A stretch of DNA of 64,000 bases, taken from positions 93,458,818 to 93,522,817 of the forward strand of contig CM057227.1 in the NCBI GenBank assembly GCA_029891385.1, given 5' to 3'. Source of the stretch: Erythroxylum novogranatense (lineage: Eukaryota > Streptophyta > Magnoliopsida > Malpighiales > Erythroxylaceae). Under the pieces are notes generated by a model. It had not been told where the DNA came from, did not search any database, and saw only the letters and a list, made by a program, of their open reading frames with translations. Below are positions 34,063 through 46,912 of this stretch, one piece after another. The first letter of the stretch is position 1; every line of letters begins with the position of its first letter. Both the position numbers and the translations under genes were made by a program.

Positions 34063-35357
34063 ATATAACATGCTTTTTTTTTTCAATCCAACATTTATTT
34101 CAAGTAATTGCTTTTGAACCTCTTGATATTTTACCTTCATATTAGAACCATTGTCATAACCTTGAAATTAAAATTAAGAGACTTGAATGAATTCGACAAT
34201 TTATTGAAAATTTCCAATCCAGATGGGTCATCTACCTTTAAGAACTCTAAAAAGTACTCCTCTATTTTTATTTTTTATTTGAAATATATTAACACATTCT
34301 TTTGTTCTTGATGACTTAAATTTGGGGTACAATTAAGAATAACAGAAAAATTAGTTAACCTTTTTAATAATCCTTATGATGAAACTTCTAACATTATGGG
34401 TCAAAAGAGAAATCAACTCATTTTGAATTTTGTAACTAAGATAGTGATGATGAATTTCATGATTTTGGATACGTCTAACTTGATCTTGCATTATTACATC
34501 AAATTTAATAATCACCTCAATCAATACCAAAAAAATTTCCATTACTATTTACAAAGTTTCTCATTGGATCCTTGAAAAGTCAAACTATATTTAGCAAGAC
34601 GTTTCATAAGAGTTCTTATTCTTATCAAAACCTGTTTCCCATGTTCTTTTTCCTTTATAATTTCTTGTTGCAAATCTTTATCAATTGTTTGATTGTTGCT
34701 CAATCTTACTATTAATTCATTCCAAGTATTCATATTAGTCATATGCTCAACACAATTCTCTTGTTCTTTAAATGTCTCACTAAGATGCTTCTAATCCCTA
34801 AATCCATCATTTGCTAATGCACTTTGTTTACTACTAGATTTAAACAACTTACAACAAAAACAATATACTTTATCTACATGTTTAGAGTAAACCAACATTT
34901 TTTTATCTAATCTCTCCATTACTCAAACTTTTAGAATAATGAGAACATGAAAAATGTTGAGAGGTATTTTCTAAAAGAAACACATGATTCAATGCTCTTC
35001 CATGTCTTTTTTTCTTTAACTAAAATGACCCTTACTTTAATATTAAGATTATCCCAATTTCTAAAATCATAAATATGCAATATAGGGATTAGTTGCTCAT
35101 CTGCCCTTAAATTTTCTAAATTGGATGCATTTAGTATGTAATCATACTCACTCAAATTACTAACATCCTAATGGTGACTCTCATCACTTAGGTTTTCTTT
35201 ATGTTGTTCAAAATATCCTTCACCTAATTCTTTAAGATTTTCACTGGAAGAGCTTACTCTTTTGATAAATTTATTAATAACTCATTTTAAGGATTGTATT
35301 AATTGTTCTACTTTTTTCTTTTTCACTTCCAAATAAATGCTTTCTAGGAAACATCAT

Positions 35358-36795
35358 ATAAAATAATTATAACATACTTAGACTAAAAAAGTACAAAAGC
35401 ACCTATATAAAACTGGAAGAAGGTGCTAGATATAATAAAACAACATAACTTAATCATATTTCATAAAGATATATCCATATAATTATATATCTCGATAAAT
35501 GAAAACAACAAAGAGAAAATTTTAATATCCTATATAAAATTAAAAAACAAAGAGTAATTTATTACGACGTTTGTGAAATGAAAGAAAGATAAATTATCAT
35601 AATAAATTTTGATTTGAATTATTGTATGAATTATGTTAAAAGATACTAACAAAAACTAGTTGGAAAAATTTAAAATTAGAAAACTTATTACAAATAAAAA
35701 AGGTATTTCAAGAATAAAATGTGAAGATTCAAATTAGATAATAATAGGATGATTAACCTTGTATAGATTGGATTGCATTAGTATAGCATGTCTTATAACA
35801 TCCATGTAATAATCAATATATTTAAATTTTCATAATCGATAATTAAAATTTGATACTTAAAATGAACTATTGACTTATTTTGTTGCAATATTAGGCTAAG
35901 AAGTCATCTTGTGCCAAAATACTTTTTTCACATAAGTCTAATAAGATTTAATGTAAATAAGCAAAATTTATAAAGTTTATCATTTTTAAATTATAATTAT
36001 TAGGATCTTTTTCTCTTTTAATATGTACTAGGCTTAGGCTTATAGCCATGCCTGCTTTGTGTGGGTTATTAAAGAAACTATATGTTTTTAATTAATATTC
36101 AATTTTAATTTATATACTTTATTTCTCTTATTCAAATTGTTTGTTATTTCTTGTAAGAAATATTTGTCAAATTATTTTAAATTAATTTAATTAAAATTTT
36201 GTACATAATATATCAATTATTGGTTATTACATAAATACATAACATTAAATAGTAAATCTTGAGGTAGGCCATTATATATAGTGGATAAAAAATAAGACAT
36301 GGCAAAGAATGAGCCATTTTTAAGGAAATCTGAAATATTACGAAAATGTCATTATAATGATTTTTTTTTCAATTTTGGTATATACTTTTAGATAAATGTC
36401 TATCCATTCTAATCTAAGTACTACAGAACGTACTATAACTTAATTTTGTTAAAAGTGACCTAAATGAGATCTTATCTTACTCGCTTAAAAGTTTAAAATT
36501 TTAAAAATTTATACTCTAAAAATCATCGACCCATACAACCCTTATCCTAAATCTGCTTCCTCCAAATTTAACTTAGATTCTTTTGGATAGGAACATTACA
36601 TAATAGAATCTTTACTCTAAAATATAAAGGGATATCGAAACTTTTTATTGAAAGCAAGGGTTTAAATGAAAAGTCAAAGATTGAAATTCTAATTATATAT
36701 TAGGGTCCAATCTTATTATAATAATAAAATATCTCTAACAAAATGATATAAAAATTTTGTTTTAAAGAATAGATTTATTATCTTTCAAATAGAAG
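35358..36795. other. AT-rich intergenic sequence
   Basis: No coding sequence recognised. It probably contains the 5' part of the hAT relic and decayed transposon DNA. Confidence 0.5.
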
Positions 36796-36902
36796 TGGAA
36801 TATCAAGCCACTAAGACTGCTGCATATGAGATTTCATGGCTTGAGACATTTATTTGTGAGTTATATTTACCACTGTCTACAACTCCCATTTTATAGTGTG
36901 AT
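36796..36902 (+). pseudogene. copia RNase H relic Z, left part
   Basis: Encodes VEYQATKTAAYEISWLE and then LPLSTTPIL, a stop and CDKF. This is the copia RNase H segment with the conserved Glu (VEYQA) and Asp (CDK). It is interrupted at 36907 by element A and continues after it at 58049. This shows that A landed in an older copia element. Confidence 0.8.
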
Positions 36903-36907
36903 AAGTT

Positions 36908-37234
36908 TGTTGGAATTAATTCAAAATTGTAGAGTTGTTAAAATTCTTTTTGAATGGATCTTTAATTTGTTTTAACTTGATCTTTGTTAAAAAAAAAATT
37001 ATTATCTATTAAGATTAGGAATAGTAAGATAGAGTAGTAAAGATAAAGATTATCCTAGAGTAGTAAAGATAAGATTTGTTATCTGTTAGAAGATAAAATT
37101 TTACCTACTAAGATAAATTTGTTGTTAAACTTCATTATAAAAGCCTATCTAAAGGCATCAGTTTCAGAATAAAAAGAAGCAATAGTACATATTGTTGTTC
37201 ATTATTCTTCTTCTCTCCCCTTTTTTTCTTATCA
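36908..37234 (+). repeat. 5' LTR of element A
   Basis: 327 bp, TGTTGGAATT at the start and CA at the end. It is similar over its full length to 57730-58043, including the motif GATAGAGTAGT and the terminal TTATTCTTCTTCTCTCCC. A TATA box (TATAAAAG) is at 37136-37143. Confidence 0.85.
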
Positions 37235-37237
37235 CAG

Positions 37238-37249
37238 TGGTATCCAAGC
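37238..37249 (+). other. primer-binding site of element A
   Basis: TGGTATCCAAGC, three bases inside the LTR, a mutated form of the initiator-Met site TGGTATCAGAGC. Confidence 0.65.
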
Positions 37250-37415
37250 TCTCAAAGATCTTGAGGGACCTATGAGTGAGTAATGCTTTACAAGCTCAAA
37301 AGCAAAGAAGGGCAATGAGAAACTAAGAAAGTGAAAAGATGGTATAGGGAACCTATCTAGCAAAGGTTTCATCATCAAAGAAGAAAGGAAACATTCCTCA
37401 ATGTGGTTTAAAAAC
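37250..37415 (+). pseudogene. leader and gag fragment of A, left part
   Basis: Short degraded stretch ending with an open frame (GFIIKEERKHSSMWFKN). The same Gag zinc-finger region resumes at 57364 on the other side of the nested insertions. Confidence 0.5.
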
Positions 37416-38440
37416 TGTAAGGGGTAGTTGTTTCGCAAACTTTTCGATTCGTTTCTTGCAAACACATAAAATCAGAAAGTTAAGAGATCCAAAAATAAAT
37501 CATCACCGAAAATTTGGTAACGCAGTTTGGCACACCTTGCTTACGTCTGCCTAAGGCTTTACTGAGTCGACACCACTCAACCATTGACACTATCTCTCAA
37601 CCTTACTTTCTGTGAAATAATTTAACACCCAATAGTACAATCGTCTCGTACTAACCTCGACAGAGAATTTACATACACTATTTAATAATAAAGATAATTA
37701 AACGCACAACTCAAGTAATTAAAATAACTAGAGACAAAGACAAATATACTTGAGATGAAAAGAGGATAAAAACTTTTTGAAAGGTTCAGCAGCTCCACTA
37801 AAATAAATCTAGAAGTCGCAACAATAATGGGTTGATTCACATAAACACCAATATGAAGCCATAACTGCACCAATAACACATTCATCAACCAAGATATACG
37901 TAGTCCATAAAGAAATCAATTAATAATCATTGTTTTCCTTAAATTTTCTGCACTTGGCCACACCTTAAAAACAATTCCAGCAACCACTACCTTGGCCACA
38001 AAATTAGCAACGCATGCATACCACCATGTTTATGTCTTTTAAAAATTCAATTAACTAACTCACTCAAACCACATCTGCATTTTATTTTCAGTCTTCAATT
38101 AATGCACCCACTTCACACATGCACTCAATTTTCGATTAACGTACCCACTTCACACATGCACTCACACTCTTCAATTAAAGCACCCACTTCACACATGCAC
38201 TCACTCTTTAATTAACGCACCCACTTCATCGAAGATGATTTTCACTATATCATGAAGTCAAAATGTGTGCAATACTAATGCTCCACCATCAACTCACTAC
38301 CCTGTCGCATATGTCACCTATCACACGTTATTTTTCAATCTGCCAAAAACTACTGAACACACACAATCACTACCTGTAGCTCTCACACTAGATACATTAT
38401 TCAGTTGTGTGGATAATATATGCCGCAAGTAGTATATTTG
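37416..38440 (-). repeat. split LTR-like insertion X, left part
   Basis: With 57027-57363 this makes a sequence of about 1.36 kb with no coding capacity, lying inside the gag of A and interrupted by B. Read on the minus strand it would begin TATTAGGATATATG (probably from TGTTAGGAT) and end CCCCTTACA, resembling a solo copia LTR. No target duplication was found. It includes a tandem repeat at 38095-38228. Confidence 0.5.
38095..38228. repeat. tandem repeat with CACCCACTTCACACATGCAC
   Basis: Four imperfect copies of a unit of about 40-47 bp, containing CCCACTTCACACATGCACTC and an ATTAA-rich spacer. Confidence 0.85.
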
Positions 38441-39868
38441 TGTTGGATCGCGTACGGTCTGAGTATTCACAATACACCGCGGAAAAACCAAACAACAACA
38501 TAATGTATAATCGAAAATACCAAGGATGTACAAAAATACCTTATTTCTGTGAATTGGTTGTTTCTTTTACGGATTCCAAGACATTGCAATCGCGAATGTC
38601 CTCTACCGGTATCCACACGAGTATGCACGATCCGGGCTGCGGCTGTTGTGTGCTAGCACGTCCTAAAACTCTTCCGAACGCCGCATGATTTTTCTCTCGG
38701 ATGGCGGCTAGGGTTTCTTGACAATAGAGTCACTTCCATCACCTAATGAGACCTAAGCTTCTCTATTTATAGAGAAACCCTAATCCCATATAGGCCCCAT
38801 TAAGTTTCGGCCCATTATATCATATATAATAAAAGCCCGACAACTTAATTCAATCTAGCCTAATAAATATATCTACATATATTTATTCAATACCTAATAA
38901 ATTAGGCACAAGAGAATAAGCCCAGATCACATCACTCTTTGTGTGCGACCCTGTAGGCTCATTTGATGTTGGCAATGGGCTTGATTACACTTCAAAGCCC
39001 ATAAGTCATAAGCGGCCTCTAGCAAGACATTATGACTACCCAAATCAAATGAGAATCGATAATCCGATTTAACCTGTAACTATGGTTATAGGCTCAGTCC
39101 TTTTGTAACACGATATCAAGATTAATCACAAGGCATGACACATGTCAACCTTTGATTAATCATAGTTTCTTGATCCCCAAGTTGACTGATTATAACAAAT
39201 GACATTGATGACTCTTCATCAATTTATTTGAGCACGGCCATACATTTCTTCAGTCACACTTGTCAAGAGGCCCAAATGATATCTCTCTCATTTAAGAGAG
39301 GTACAAATCCCATCTACGTCATTCACATCCCTCCGCATGATTCATTTAGTGTCCAACATAAGACTATTTGTTATTCGGTTAAAAATAACTTAGTCTAATA
39401 TCAAAAAACTAAATTCCTCATGTAGGGAACCATGATGACTTCAGGTCAAAGGACTAAAGTCAAACCATATAAAGAATCACTAATGACATGAAACCATGTA
39501 GTATTCTTTATGTGAGTCGGTCCAATATATGTTCTCTAACATATATCTATGTTTCTGATTTGATATCTGATATCCATGATCAGTAAAACGTGATCATCAA
39601 TCAGAACATATACTAGTCTTAATTTATTATTGTTCCACCAATAATGATCGACCAAGGACAGTCTAGAATAGTGTTATAACGCTTATGGTTTTACTATAAA
39701 GTCACATACTTGATGACATAAGTCTAATACTATTCATGGAATGTAAATCATATTACATAAACGAAATACATGCATATATAAAGGAATACCTCATAATATA
39801 TTATTAACAAGTCATAATGTTAATACATGAATCACAAATATCCATTGGCCTAGGGCACACTACTAACA
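38441..39868 (-). repeat. 3' LTR of element B
   Basis: 1428 bp, TGTTGG to CTAACA on the plus strand, paired with 55601-57021. A palindromic TATA motif (TTCTCTATTTATAGAGAA) lies at 38759-38776. Confidence 0.95.
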
Positions 39869-39880
39869 ATCTCCCACTTG
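39869..39880 (-). other. polypurine tract of element B
   Basis: On the minus strand CAAGTGGGAGAT directly precedes the 3' LTR, the expected position for plus-strand priming. Confidence 0.8.
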
Positions 39881-39888
39881 CACTAGGC

Positions 39889-41135
39889 CTAATCGGTCAG
39901 ATATCTAATACCCATAGACCTCGTATGACTCTCATGTTTAGGCTGTGGAAGAGGTTTAGTAAGTGGATCGATAATGTTGTCATCTGTGCCCACTTTGTAT
40001 ATCTTCTCGTCTCCTCTCCCAATGATCTCTCTAATCAGATGGAAATGTTTGAGTATGTGTTTGGATCTATGATGAGAGTTTGGTTCCTTGGCCTGTGCTA
40101 TAGCCCCATTATTATCACAATAAAGGTCTATAGGACTTGCAATGCTAGAACAACTCAAGCTCGATAATGAACTTCCCGATCCATCTGACTTCCTTAAATG
40201 CATCCGAGGCAGCAATGTACTCAACTTCAGTTGTAGAATCAGCAACAATGTCTTGTTTTGAACTTTTCCAGCTCACTGCACCTCCATTCAAACAGAACAT
40301 AAAACCTGATTGTGATCTAAAATCATCTATGTCAGACTGAAAATCAGCATCAGTGTAACCATTTACAACGAGCTCTCCTTCAAGTCCTCCATAGACTAGG
40401 AACATATACTTAGTTCTTCTTAAGTACTTAAGGATATTCTTAACTACTATCCAGTGACTCTCACCATAATTAGATTGGTATCTACTTGTTATGCTCAAAG
40501 AATATGAGACATCTGGTCGAGTACATAACATGGCATACATGATAGATCCAATTGCTGATGCATATGGAATCTTACTCATGCGCTCAAGCTCTTTACCTAA
40601 AGTAGGACAATCCTTCTTAGAAAGCTTGATTCCATGTGACATAGGCAAGAATCCGCTCTTGGAATCTTGCATACTGAACCTTTTCAGTATCTTATCTATG
40701 TATGTATTCTGACTTAGGGCTATAAGCTTTCTTGATCTATCTCTATAGATCTTAATGCCTAAAACATAGGCAACCTCACCTGAGTCTTTCATTGAGAAAC
40801 GTTTCCTTAACCAAATCTTGACACTCTGTAAGGTTGGAATAACGTTTCCAACGAGCAGTATGTCATCAACATATAAGGCTAAAAAGACAACAGCACTCCC
40901 ACGAACCTTTTTGTAAACACAAGGTTCATCTTCATTCTTGATGAATCCAAACTCTTTGAAAACTTCATCAAAACGAAGATTCCAGCTTCTTGATGCTTGC
41001 TTCAATCCATAAATGGATCTTTGAAGCTTGCACACCTTTCCCAAATTCTTAGGATGGACAAAGCCCTCAGGCTGTATCATATATACATCCTCAAGTAAGT
41101 TTCCATTAAGGAAAGCCATTTTGACATCCATTTTC
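39889..41135 (-). pseudogene. copia B reverse transcriptase (3' part) and RNase H
   Basis: Reads leftward from the nested insertion: KMDVKMAFLNGNL, YGLKQASRSWNLRF, the catalytic ALYVDDILLVG, then the RT connection (YASAIGSIMYAMLCTRPD) and RNase H (NGYTDADFQSD, TTEVEYIAAS, LYCDNNGAIAQAK), ending TKPLPQPKH. One frameshift near 40150-40200 splits the C-terminus into another frame. Catalytic Asp and Glu residues are all visible. The N-terminal RT part is on the other side of element C (52227-52510). The conserved KMDVK segment is exactly at the insertion point, so C disrupted a pol that was intact at that point. Confidence 0.93.
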
Positions 41136-44100
41136 TGTTGGACCCCGTCTCCAAGGCCCAACATTCGAACCCATACAAGTATGCATAAGCATAGAGGACC
41201 CAAAACCGACACAAAATTGGCCACAAAAGGAGAAATCTTGAAATAGAAAATTTGGCTTTGGATTTTTAAGAAAATATGTTCCTTACGCTCTCACGGTTCC
41301 AACGCCACTGAAATCGTTCAATTCGGATTTGAAATGAAAAAGTTATGGCAAAAAAATGCTATCTTAAAGAAAACAGTGAAAACAGTCCGTCTACCGACTT
41401 CATGTAAATATTTGAAAACTTTAGAGGCAAAATTACTGATTGGCTCCTTCATAAAAAGTGTAGATTTATGTCTCTAGTTTCATTTAAAACAAGAATCGCC
41501 TAAACCCGAGCCCTATAGCTCCAGATATTTAAAAATTTGTGAAGTATATTCAGAAAGAATCAGCCGACCTCCACACTTTGTTTCAAACCACCCTTTTCAA
41601 TTTAAAATAAATACTGAAAAATCAAGTGTAAAAAGATAGAATTGTTTTTTAGAAATCCATCGGTTCGAAAATCAGCTCAATCGGAGGTCTATGCAAAAAG
41701 TTATAGCCAAAGGAAGGGAGAGGGGTCGGTCGGCCAAAACCGACCCCCAAATGACGAGTAGCGACCAGCGCTCGGCCGGGCGCCCATGCCGAGCGTCCAT
41801 CGCTCGGCCGCTTGGCCGAGCGATGGCTGTCGGGCTCTATTTCCAGACTCCGAGCTCTGAAACTTCTAACCCTCATAACTTTTGACTCCGAGCTCCAAAT
41901 TAGACACGGTCGGAGGCGTTAGAAAGCTAAGAGAAAAATCTATATTTTTCAAGAAGGATCCAAAGACTAGCTCGGCCATTAAGGGAAACAAATTTTTAAC
42001 ACAAAGGCCGATCGACTAGCTCTCCCTAACAGCATCAGAACTTGCAACCTCCATAACTTTTGACCCAGAACTCCAAATTTAACAAACTTAGTGTCTATGG
42101 AAAGCTAAAAGAATTATCTACAACTTTAATGAAGACCACCGACCTATATTCCAACTCTATATGGGTCAAAAGTGGACTCGAAGGTTCTGCTACCAATCTG
42201 TCACTTTGACAGCACCTACATTTAATTCCAACGACTTACACCTACCAATTTAACTCCTCTTAAATAGTTCATAAAACCTCCTGGGAGAGCTCTACAGCCC
42301 GGCAAACAACCTCAACAATATTAAATGATCTCATACTACTTGTACCAACCCAGAAATTGCAGAAAACATAGCATACCCAGAATTCTGCAAGACTTTCACA
42401 ACTCACACACCATAGCAAATTTTCCGGCAAGCTCTCCCAAGACAAAAACCCAGCAGAAACCCAACAGCAACTCAAACACAACCTTCATTCCACATATTCT
42501 ACCCAAACACATGCATTAACTACAAGTAACACAATTATACAAAAGGGAATACTTGTTCTCTTCATTCTCATTTCTAATCCAACCAAAAGTGCATTTATAG
42601 CTTTGATTACATAACAACATATTCATCATGATTTAACACCAAGTACAAAATACAAAAGATGCTCCATGCTTGTTATGCTTGCAAAGCTATCCCAAAAGTG
42701 AGTCACTAACTTAATGCAAAAATATCTAAAGTCTTGGAGTTTTCCCGATGCCTTGCAAGGTCCGATGCTAGACTTGAGCTTTTGCACCTGTGGAGGGAAA
42801 ATGGGTTGAGCTAACACGGCTCAGTGGCTAATACACCTATAGCCATCGTAATGAGCCATGCAACACATATATTCATACATATAGTCATGCATATATCAAA
42901 CAATCCTAAAACATTCACAGAACATCATTTTAGGCGTAACAAACATTACATTACATAAAGCCTAACATGACAACTTTATCAATTATAACAAAGTTTGAAT
43001 GAAAAATGCACAATCACATGGCTAGAGAGTTTTCGTAAACACAACGAATAAACCGAAGTTTATCGTAAACACAACGAATCTGATTTCTCAGGATCTCGTG
43101 GCCACAAGCGGGCAGCCGGGAGAAGGCTAGGTCAACGTGCACGTGACTATCACAACGGGGTTCTCTCTTGCCCACACACACAAATAATCTATGCTCAAAT
43201 AGTTTCATTCATAGGTTTCTTCAAAATTTTCAATTATGCACAATTCCATACTTTACATAATTCCATACTTTACATTTCTTTCAAAGACAAGATGCCACAT
43301 TTAACATACATATCCAAATATTCATCGGAAATCAACTTTTTACACAAATATAAAACAAAGCACATAAGCATACAAGGTCACCCATTACATAATGACTATA
43401 AACGCATTACCCACCTAAAATGTCGAAAATCTGAGTTCACAAATGTCCTTCCTCTCTCTCTTGAGTGAGGTTTCCTTGGTTCCCTTCAATAAAACACATT
43501 TCGATTTAATTTCGAAACTCATCGGAAAGTTATAACATTCAAGAATCAAAGGAAAACTAGCAATAATCTCAAACCTAACCTATCTATAGCCCATTTAAGC
43601 TAGAATAACCAAAACCCTAGCTTAGGAATCACAAAACCACTCATCTCTTCTTTCTTTCTTCATTCCTACACAAACCCTAACCTTCATTTCATCCCATTTC
43701 TTGAATCTAACTCAAAGGAAGATAGATACTTACCTTAAGCTCTTGATTTCTCTTCCCTTTTTCCACTTTTCTTCTTTTTTCTCCTTCTCCTTGGGCTTAG
43801 CCGAATCTTCTCTTCTTCTCCCTTCTATTTTCACGTTTTCTCCTCTTTGCTTCTAAGGTATACGACCACTTCACTTCCTCTAACTCATTCACTTATGTCT
43901 AACTTAAATCCCTCCAAAACTATGTAGTTTTGACATTCCCCTTACATAAAGGCTTTTGGGCCTCCACCTCCCAAGGCCTACTACCACCAAACCCACTTAT
44001 TCTAATCCTCCTTTTTCATTCTAACAACTCTTTAAGCCCACTCCTCCAATAGGCCCATTCTAATAATCTAACTCTAATTTCTAATTCCCCTTTTTAATAC

Positions 44101-44227
44101 TACAAAAATATAAGACTCATCCTTTAAAATATATATTGAAACAATTTAAGGAAAAAAAATTAAGGGATAAACAAAAGATAAATAAATAAATAAATGAAAA
44201 TAAAGAAAAATTTTTCGGGACCCAACA
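41136..44227 (-). repeat. 3' LTR of element C
   Basis: 3092 bp, TGTTGGACCCC to GACCCAACA on the plus strand. It is nearly identical to 49093-52221 except for a GC-rich block (41760-41830) and a gap of about 23 bp near 42989. Confidence 0.95.
41765..41828. repeat. GGCCGAGCG palindrome block in C LTR
   Basis: A GC-rich cluster of CGCTCGGCCG and its complement CGGCCGAGCG. The matching block in the other LTR (49730-49808) is rearranged and longer, while the flanks are nearly identical. Confidence 0.7.
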
Positions 44228-44242
44228 ATTCTCCCCTCCTAA
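44228..44242 (-). other. polypurine tract of element C
   Basis: Minus strand reads TTAGGAGGGGAGAAT immediately before the 3' LTR. It overlaps the last codons of pol (FEDEILLGGEN). Confidence 0.85.
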
Positions 44243-45400
44243 TAGAATTTCGTCCTCGAAATTCTTACCTGAGTCCATGAAGAGATACAGATACTTCTCC
44301 TTTATAGCTTCCAAAGGCTCCCAAGTCGCTTCCTCGATCGAATGGTTCCTCCACAAGACCTTAACCAGCTTTACAATCTTATTCCTTAATACTTTTTCCT
44401 TTGAATCTAAGATCTCCACTGGTTGCTCCTCATAACTCAAATCCTCTCTCAACTGAACTTTTGAAGGTTAAACTATATGCGAAGGATCCGACCTGTATCT
44501 CCTCAGCATCGACACATGGAACACATTATGAATCTTAGACAACTCCGATGGCAAATCTAACTTATAAGCCAAAGGCCCAATCCTCTCAATGATCTTGTAT
44601 GGGCCTATATACCTCGGGCTAAGCTTACCTTTCTTACCAAACCTCAAAACACCTTTCCATGGAGAAGCTCTAAGAAACACTTTCTCACCCACTTCAAATT
44701 CCATCTCTTTCCTATGGGCATCCGAATAGCTCTTCATCCGATCTTGAGCTGCCTTAAGCCTCTGCTTCACCAGCTTTATCTTATCAACTGTGACCTGCAC
44801 TAACTCAGGTCCCACAAGCTTCCTTTCACCTTCCTCGTCCCAACATATAGGAGTTCGACATCTCCTACCATACAAAGCCTCATAAGGTGCCATCTGAATT
44901 CCCGAATGATAGGAATTATTATAAGCAAACTCAATCAAAGGTAAGTGATCATCCCACGAACCTTTGAAATCCAAAGCACAAGCCCTCAACATTGCCTCCA
45001 AAGTTCGAATGGTCCTCTCCATTGTCCATCATCTGCGGATGGAAAGTCAGATGAAATGCAATCTAGTCCCAAGGCCTCCTGCAAACTCTCCCAAAACCTG
45101 GAGGTAAACCTGGGATCTCTATCAGAAACTATCGAACTCGGAATCCCATGAAGCCTAATCACCTCATCCACATACTTCTTAGCCAACACATTCAAAGAAT
45201 CATTCGACGAATTGGCAAGAAGTGAGTGACTTAGTCAACCTATCCACAATCACCCATATTGCATCATGCTTCTTGCTAGATCTCTAATCCCATCGAAAAT
45301 CCATAGTTATCTTTTCCCATTTCCACTCCGGAATAGGCAAGGGATTAAGCTTGCTCAAGGTGCTTAGTGTTCACTTTAACTTGCGGCACACCAAACATCT
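44228..45400 (-). pseudogene. integrase and chromodomain of element C
   Basis: Leftward from about 45400 the integrase core is visible in pieces: KYVDEVIRLHGIPSSIVSDR (second catalytic Asp), a frameshift near 45020, then RTIRTLEAMLRACALDF, ALYGRRCRTPICWDE, the GPY/F-like YIGPYKIIERIGPLAYKL and KIHNVFHVSMLRRY. A TAA at 44468 separates this from the C-terminal chromodomain at 44452-44250 (VKVLWRNHSIEEATWEPLE). The chromodomain of such elements directs integration to heterochromatin. Frameshifts also break the region between the RT-RNase H ORF and the core, so no active integrase can be made. Confidence 0.9.
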
Positions 45401-46912
45401 TTAGCATACTCTGCTACATCTTTCCTCATTCCTTTCCACCGTAAATGCTCTTTCAAATTCGATACATCTTAGAACTCCCGGATGCATTGCATAAGGAGCA
45501 TTATGCGCCTCATCAAGAATCTCATCTCTCAACTCTAACTTGCCCGGGACACACAATCTACTACCCACAACCATCAATCCATCTTCCTTTACCTCTACAT
45601 TAGACGGCTTGCCATTCTTTATCTCTTCCCTAAGCTTACTCAAGTACTCATCATGATCCTGCAATTCCTTGATCTTCTCTTTCAGCACTGGCCTCACCCT
45701 GAAACTTGCCAAAATACACTCAGGCCTATCTTGCCTCAACATCACATCAAGTCTGGCTAAATCCTTCAGCAAGGGAAGATACACACTCTCCATGTGAGCC
45801 ATAGTGGACTTCCTACTCAGAGCATCCGCTACCACATTAGCTTTCCCCGGATGGTAATCTATCATCAAGTCATAATCTTTTAGCAACTCTAACCATCGCC
45901 TTTGCCTCAAATTCAGCTCTTTTTGGGTCAACAAGTATTTAAGGCTCTTATGATCAGAATATCCTAGTGGTAACTCCATACGATAATGTCTCCAAATCTT
46001 CAATGAAAAGATTATAGCAGCCAACTCCAAGTCATGGATCGGATAGTTCATCTCATAAGGCTTCAACTGCCTAGAGGCATAAGCAATCACTTTCTCTCCT
46101 TGCATCAATACACACCCTAAACCCTTCCTGGAGGCATCACTGTACACAATGTTCCCATTATCACCAGAAGGCAATGTCAGAATCGGTGCGGTTGTAAGCC
46201 GCTTCTTCAACTCCTCGAAACTACTCTGGCACTCCTCAGTCCATTCAAATTTTTGATTCTTCCTTGTCAACTTGGAAAGTGGAGCAGCTATCAAGGAAAA
46301 GCCCTCCACAAACCTCCTGTAATATCCAACTAATCCCAAGAAACTTCTCACTTCAGCTACATTCTTTGGCGCTTCCCATCTAACCACAGCTTCTATCTTT
46401 TGTGGATCCACATGCACTCCCCGCTTAGAGATCACATGCCCCAAAAATACCACTTCTCTTAGCCAAAATTCGCATTTATCGAATTTGGCATACAACTCAT
46501 TCTTCCTCAATGTCTCCAAGGCAACCATCAAATGATCCTCATGCTCCTCATTACTCTTAGAATAGACCAATATATCATCAATAAAGACAATGATAAATTG
46601 ATCTAAGAAAGACCTGAAGACTCTATTCATCAAATCCATAAAGACCGCAGGAGCATTCGTCAACCCGAAAGGCATCACCAAAAACTCAAAGTGGCCATAC
46701 CGCGTCCTAAAAGCAGTCTTTGACACATCGGTCTCCTTAATCCTCAACTGATGATAACCTGATCTCAAATCTATCTTGGAAAAGACTCTCGCCCCTTGCA
46801 ACTGATCAAACAAATCATCTATGCGCGGGAGCGGATATCTGTTCTTAACGGTGGCATGATTCAACTTCCTATAATCCACACACATCCGCAATGATCCATC
46901 TTTCTTCTTCAC
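45401..46912 (-). CDS. reverse transcriptase-RNase H of element C
   Basis: 503-codon open frame, in the polyprotein context. RT palm and fingers: [53 protein letters not shown] and the catalytic [11 protein letters not shown]. Thumb: [16 protein letters not shown]. RNase [48 protein letters not shown], and [15 protein letters not shown]. The integrase zinc-finger region begins (AMHPGVLRC) but the frame ends in altered sequence. The first methionine is internal, since the natural polyprotein starts in gag. It is the best-preserved domain block of this element. Confidence 0.93.
   Translation of the reverse strand: MKKKDGSLRMCVDYRKLNHATVKNRYPLPRIDDLFDQLQGARVFSKIDLRSGYHQLRIKETDVSKTAFRTRYGHFEFLVMPFGLTNAPAVFMDLMNRVFRSFLDQFIIVFIDDILVYSKSNEEHEDHLMVALETLRKNELYAKFDKCEFWLREVVFLGHVISKRGVHVDPQKIEAVVRWEAPKNVAEVRSFLGLVGYYRRFVEGFSLIAAPLSKLTRKNQKFEWTEECQSSFEELKKRLTTAPILTLPSGDNGNIVYSDASRKGLGCVLMQGEKVIAYASRQLKPYEMNYPIHDLELAAIIFSLKIWRHYRMELPLGYSDHKSLKYLLTQKELNLRQRRWLELLKDYDLMIDYHPGKANVVADALSRKSTMAHMESVYLPLLKDLARLDVMLRQDRPECILASFRVRPVLKEKIKELQDHDEYLSKLREEIKNGKPSNVEVKEDGLMVVGSRLCVPGKLELRDEILDEAHNAPYAMHPGVLRCIEFERAFTVERNEERCSRVC

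Larger units (their letters stand above)
30720..35357 (-). pseudogene. hAT transposase relic (TTF-zinc-finger/HAT-dimerisation type)
   Basis: A decayed hAT superfamily transposase read from 35357 leftward. Visible pieces: N-terminus MMFPRKHLFGSEKEK; IYDFRNWDNLNIKVRVILV (35155-34931); [17 protein letters not shown] with [16 protein letters not shown] (34742-34545); [20 protein letters not shown] (34542-34351); GYDNGSNMKGK near 34150; LSNTRWESRIKIIKAIRFQ (31709-31515); KRQFDENNND (31377-31177); and the dimerisation region NISIAYLILLIVYV with ERSFK (31034-30720). Stops and frameshifts are numerous. The gene is split by an insertion at 31868-34062. No terminal inverted repeats were identified. 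Confidence 0.82.

Noticed and set aside
42269..42519. Short ORFs on both strands, repeated at 50251-50501
   Set aside because: They lie in the two LTRs of C, overlap on opposite strands and contain no recognisable domain.
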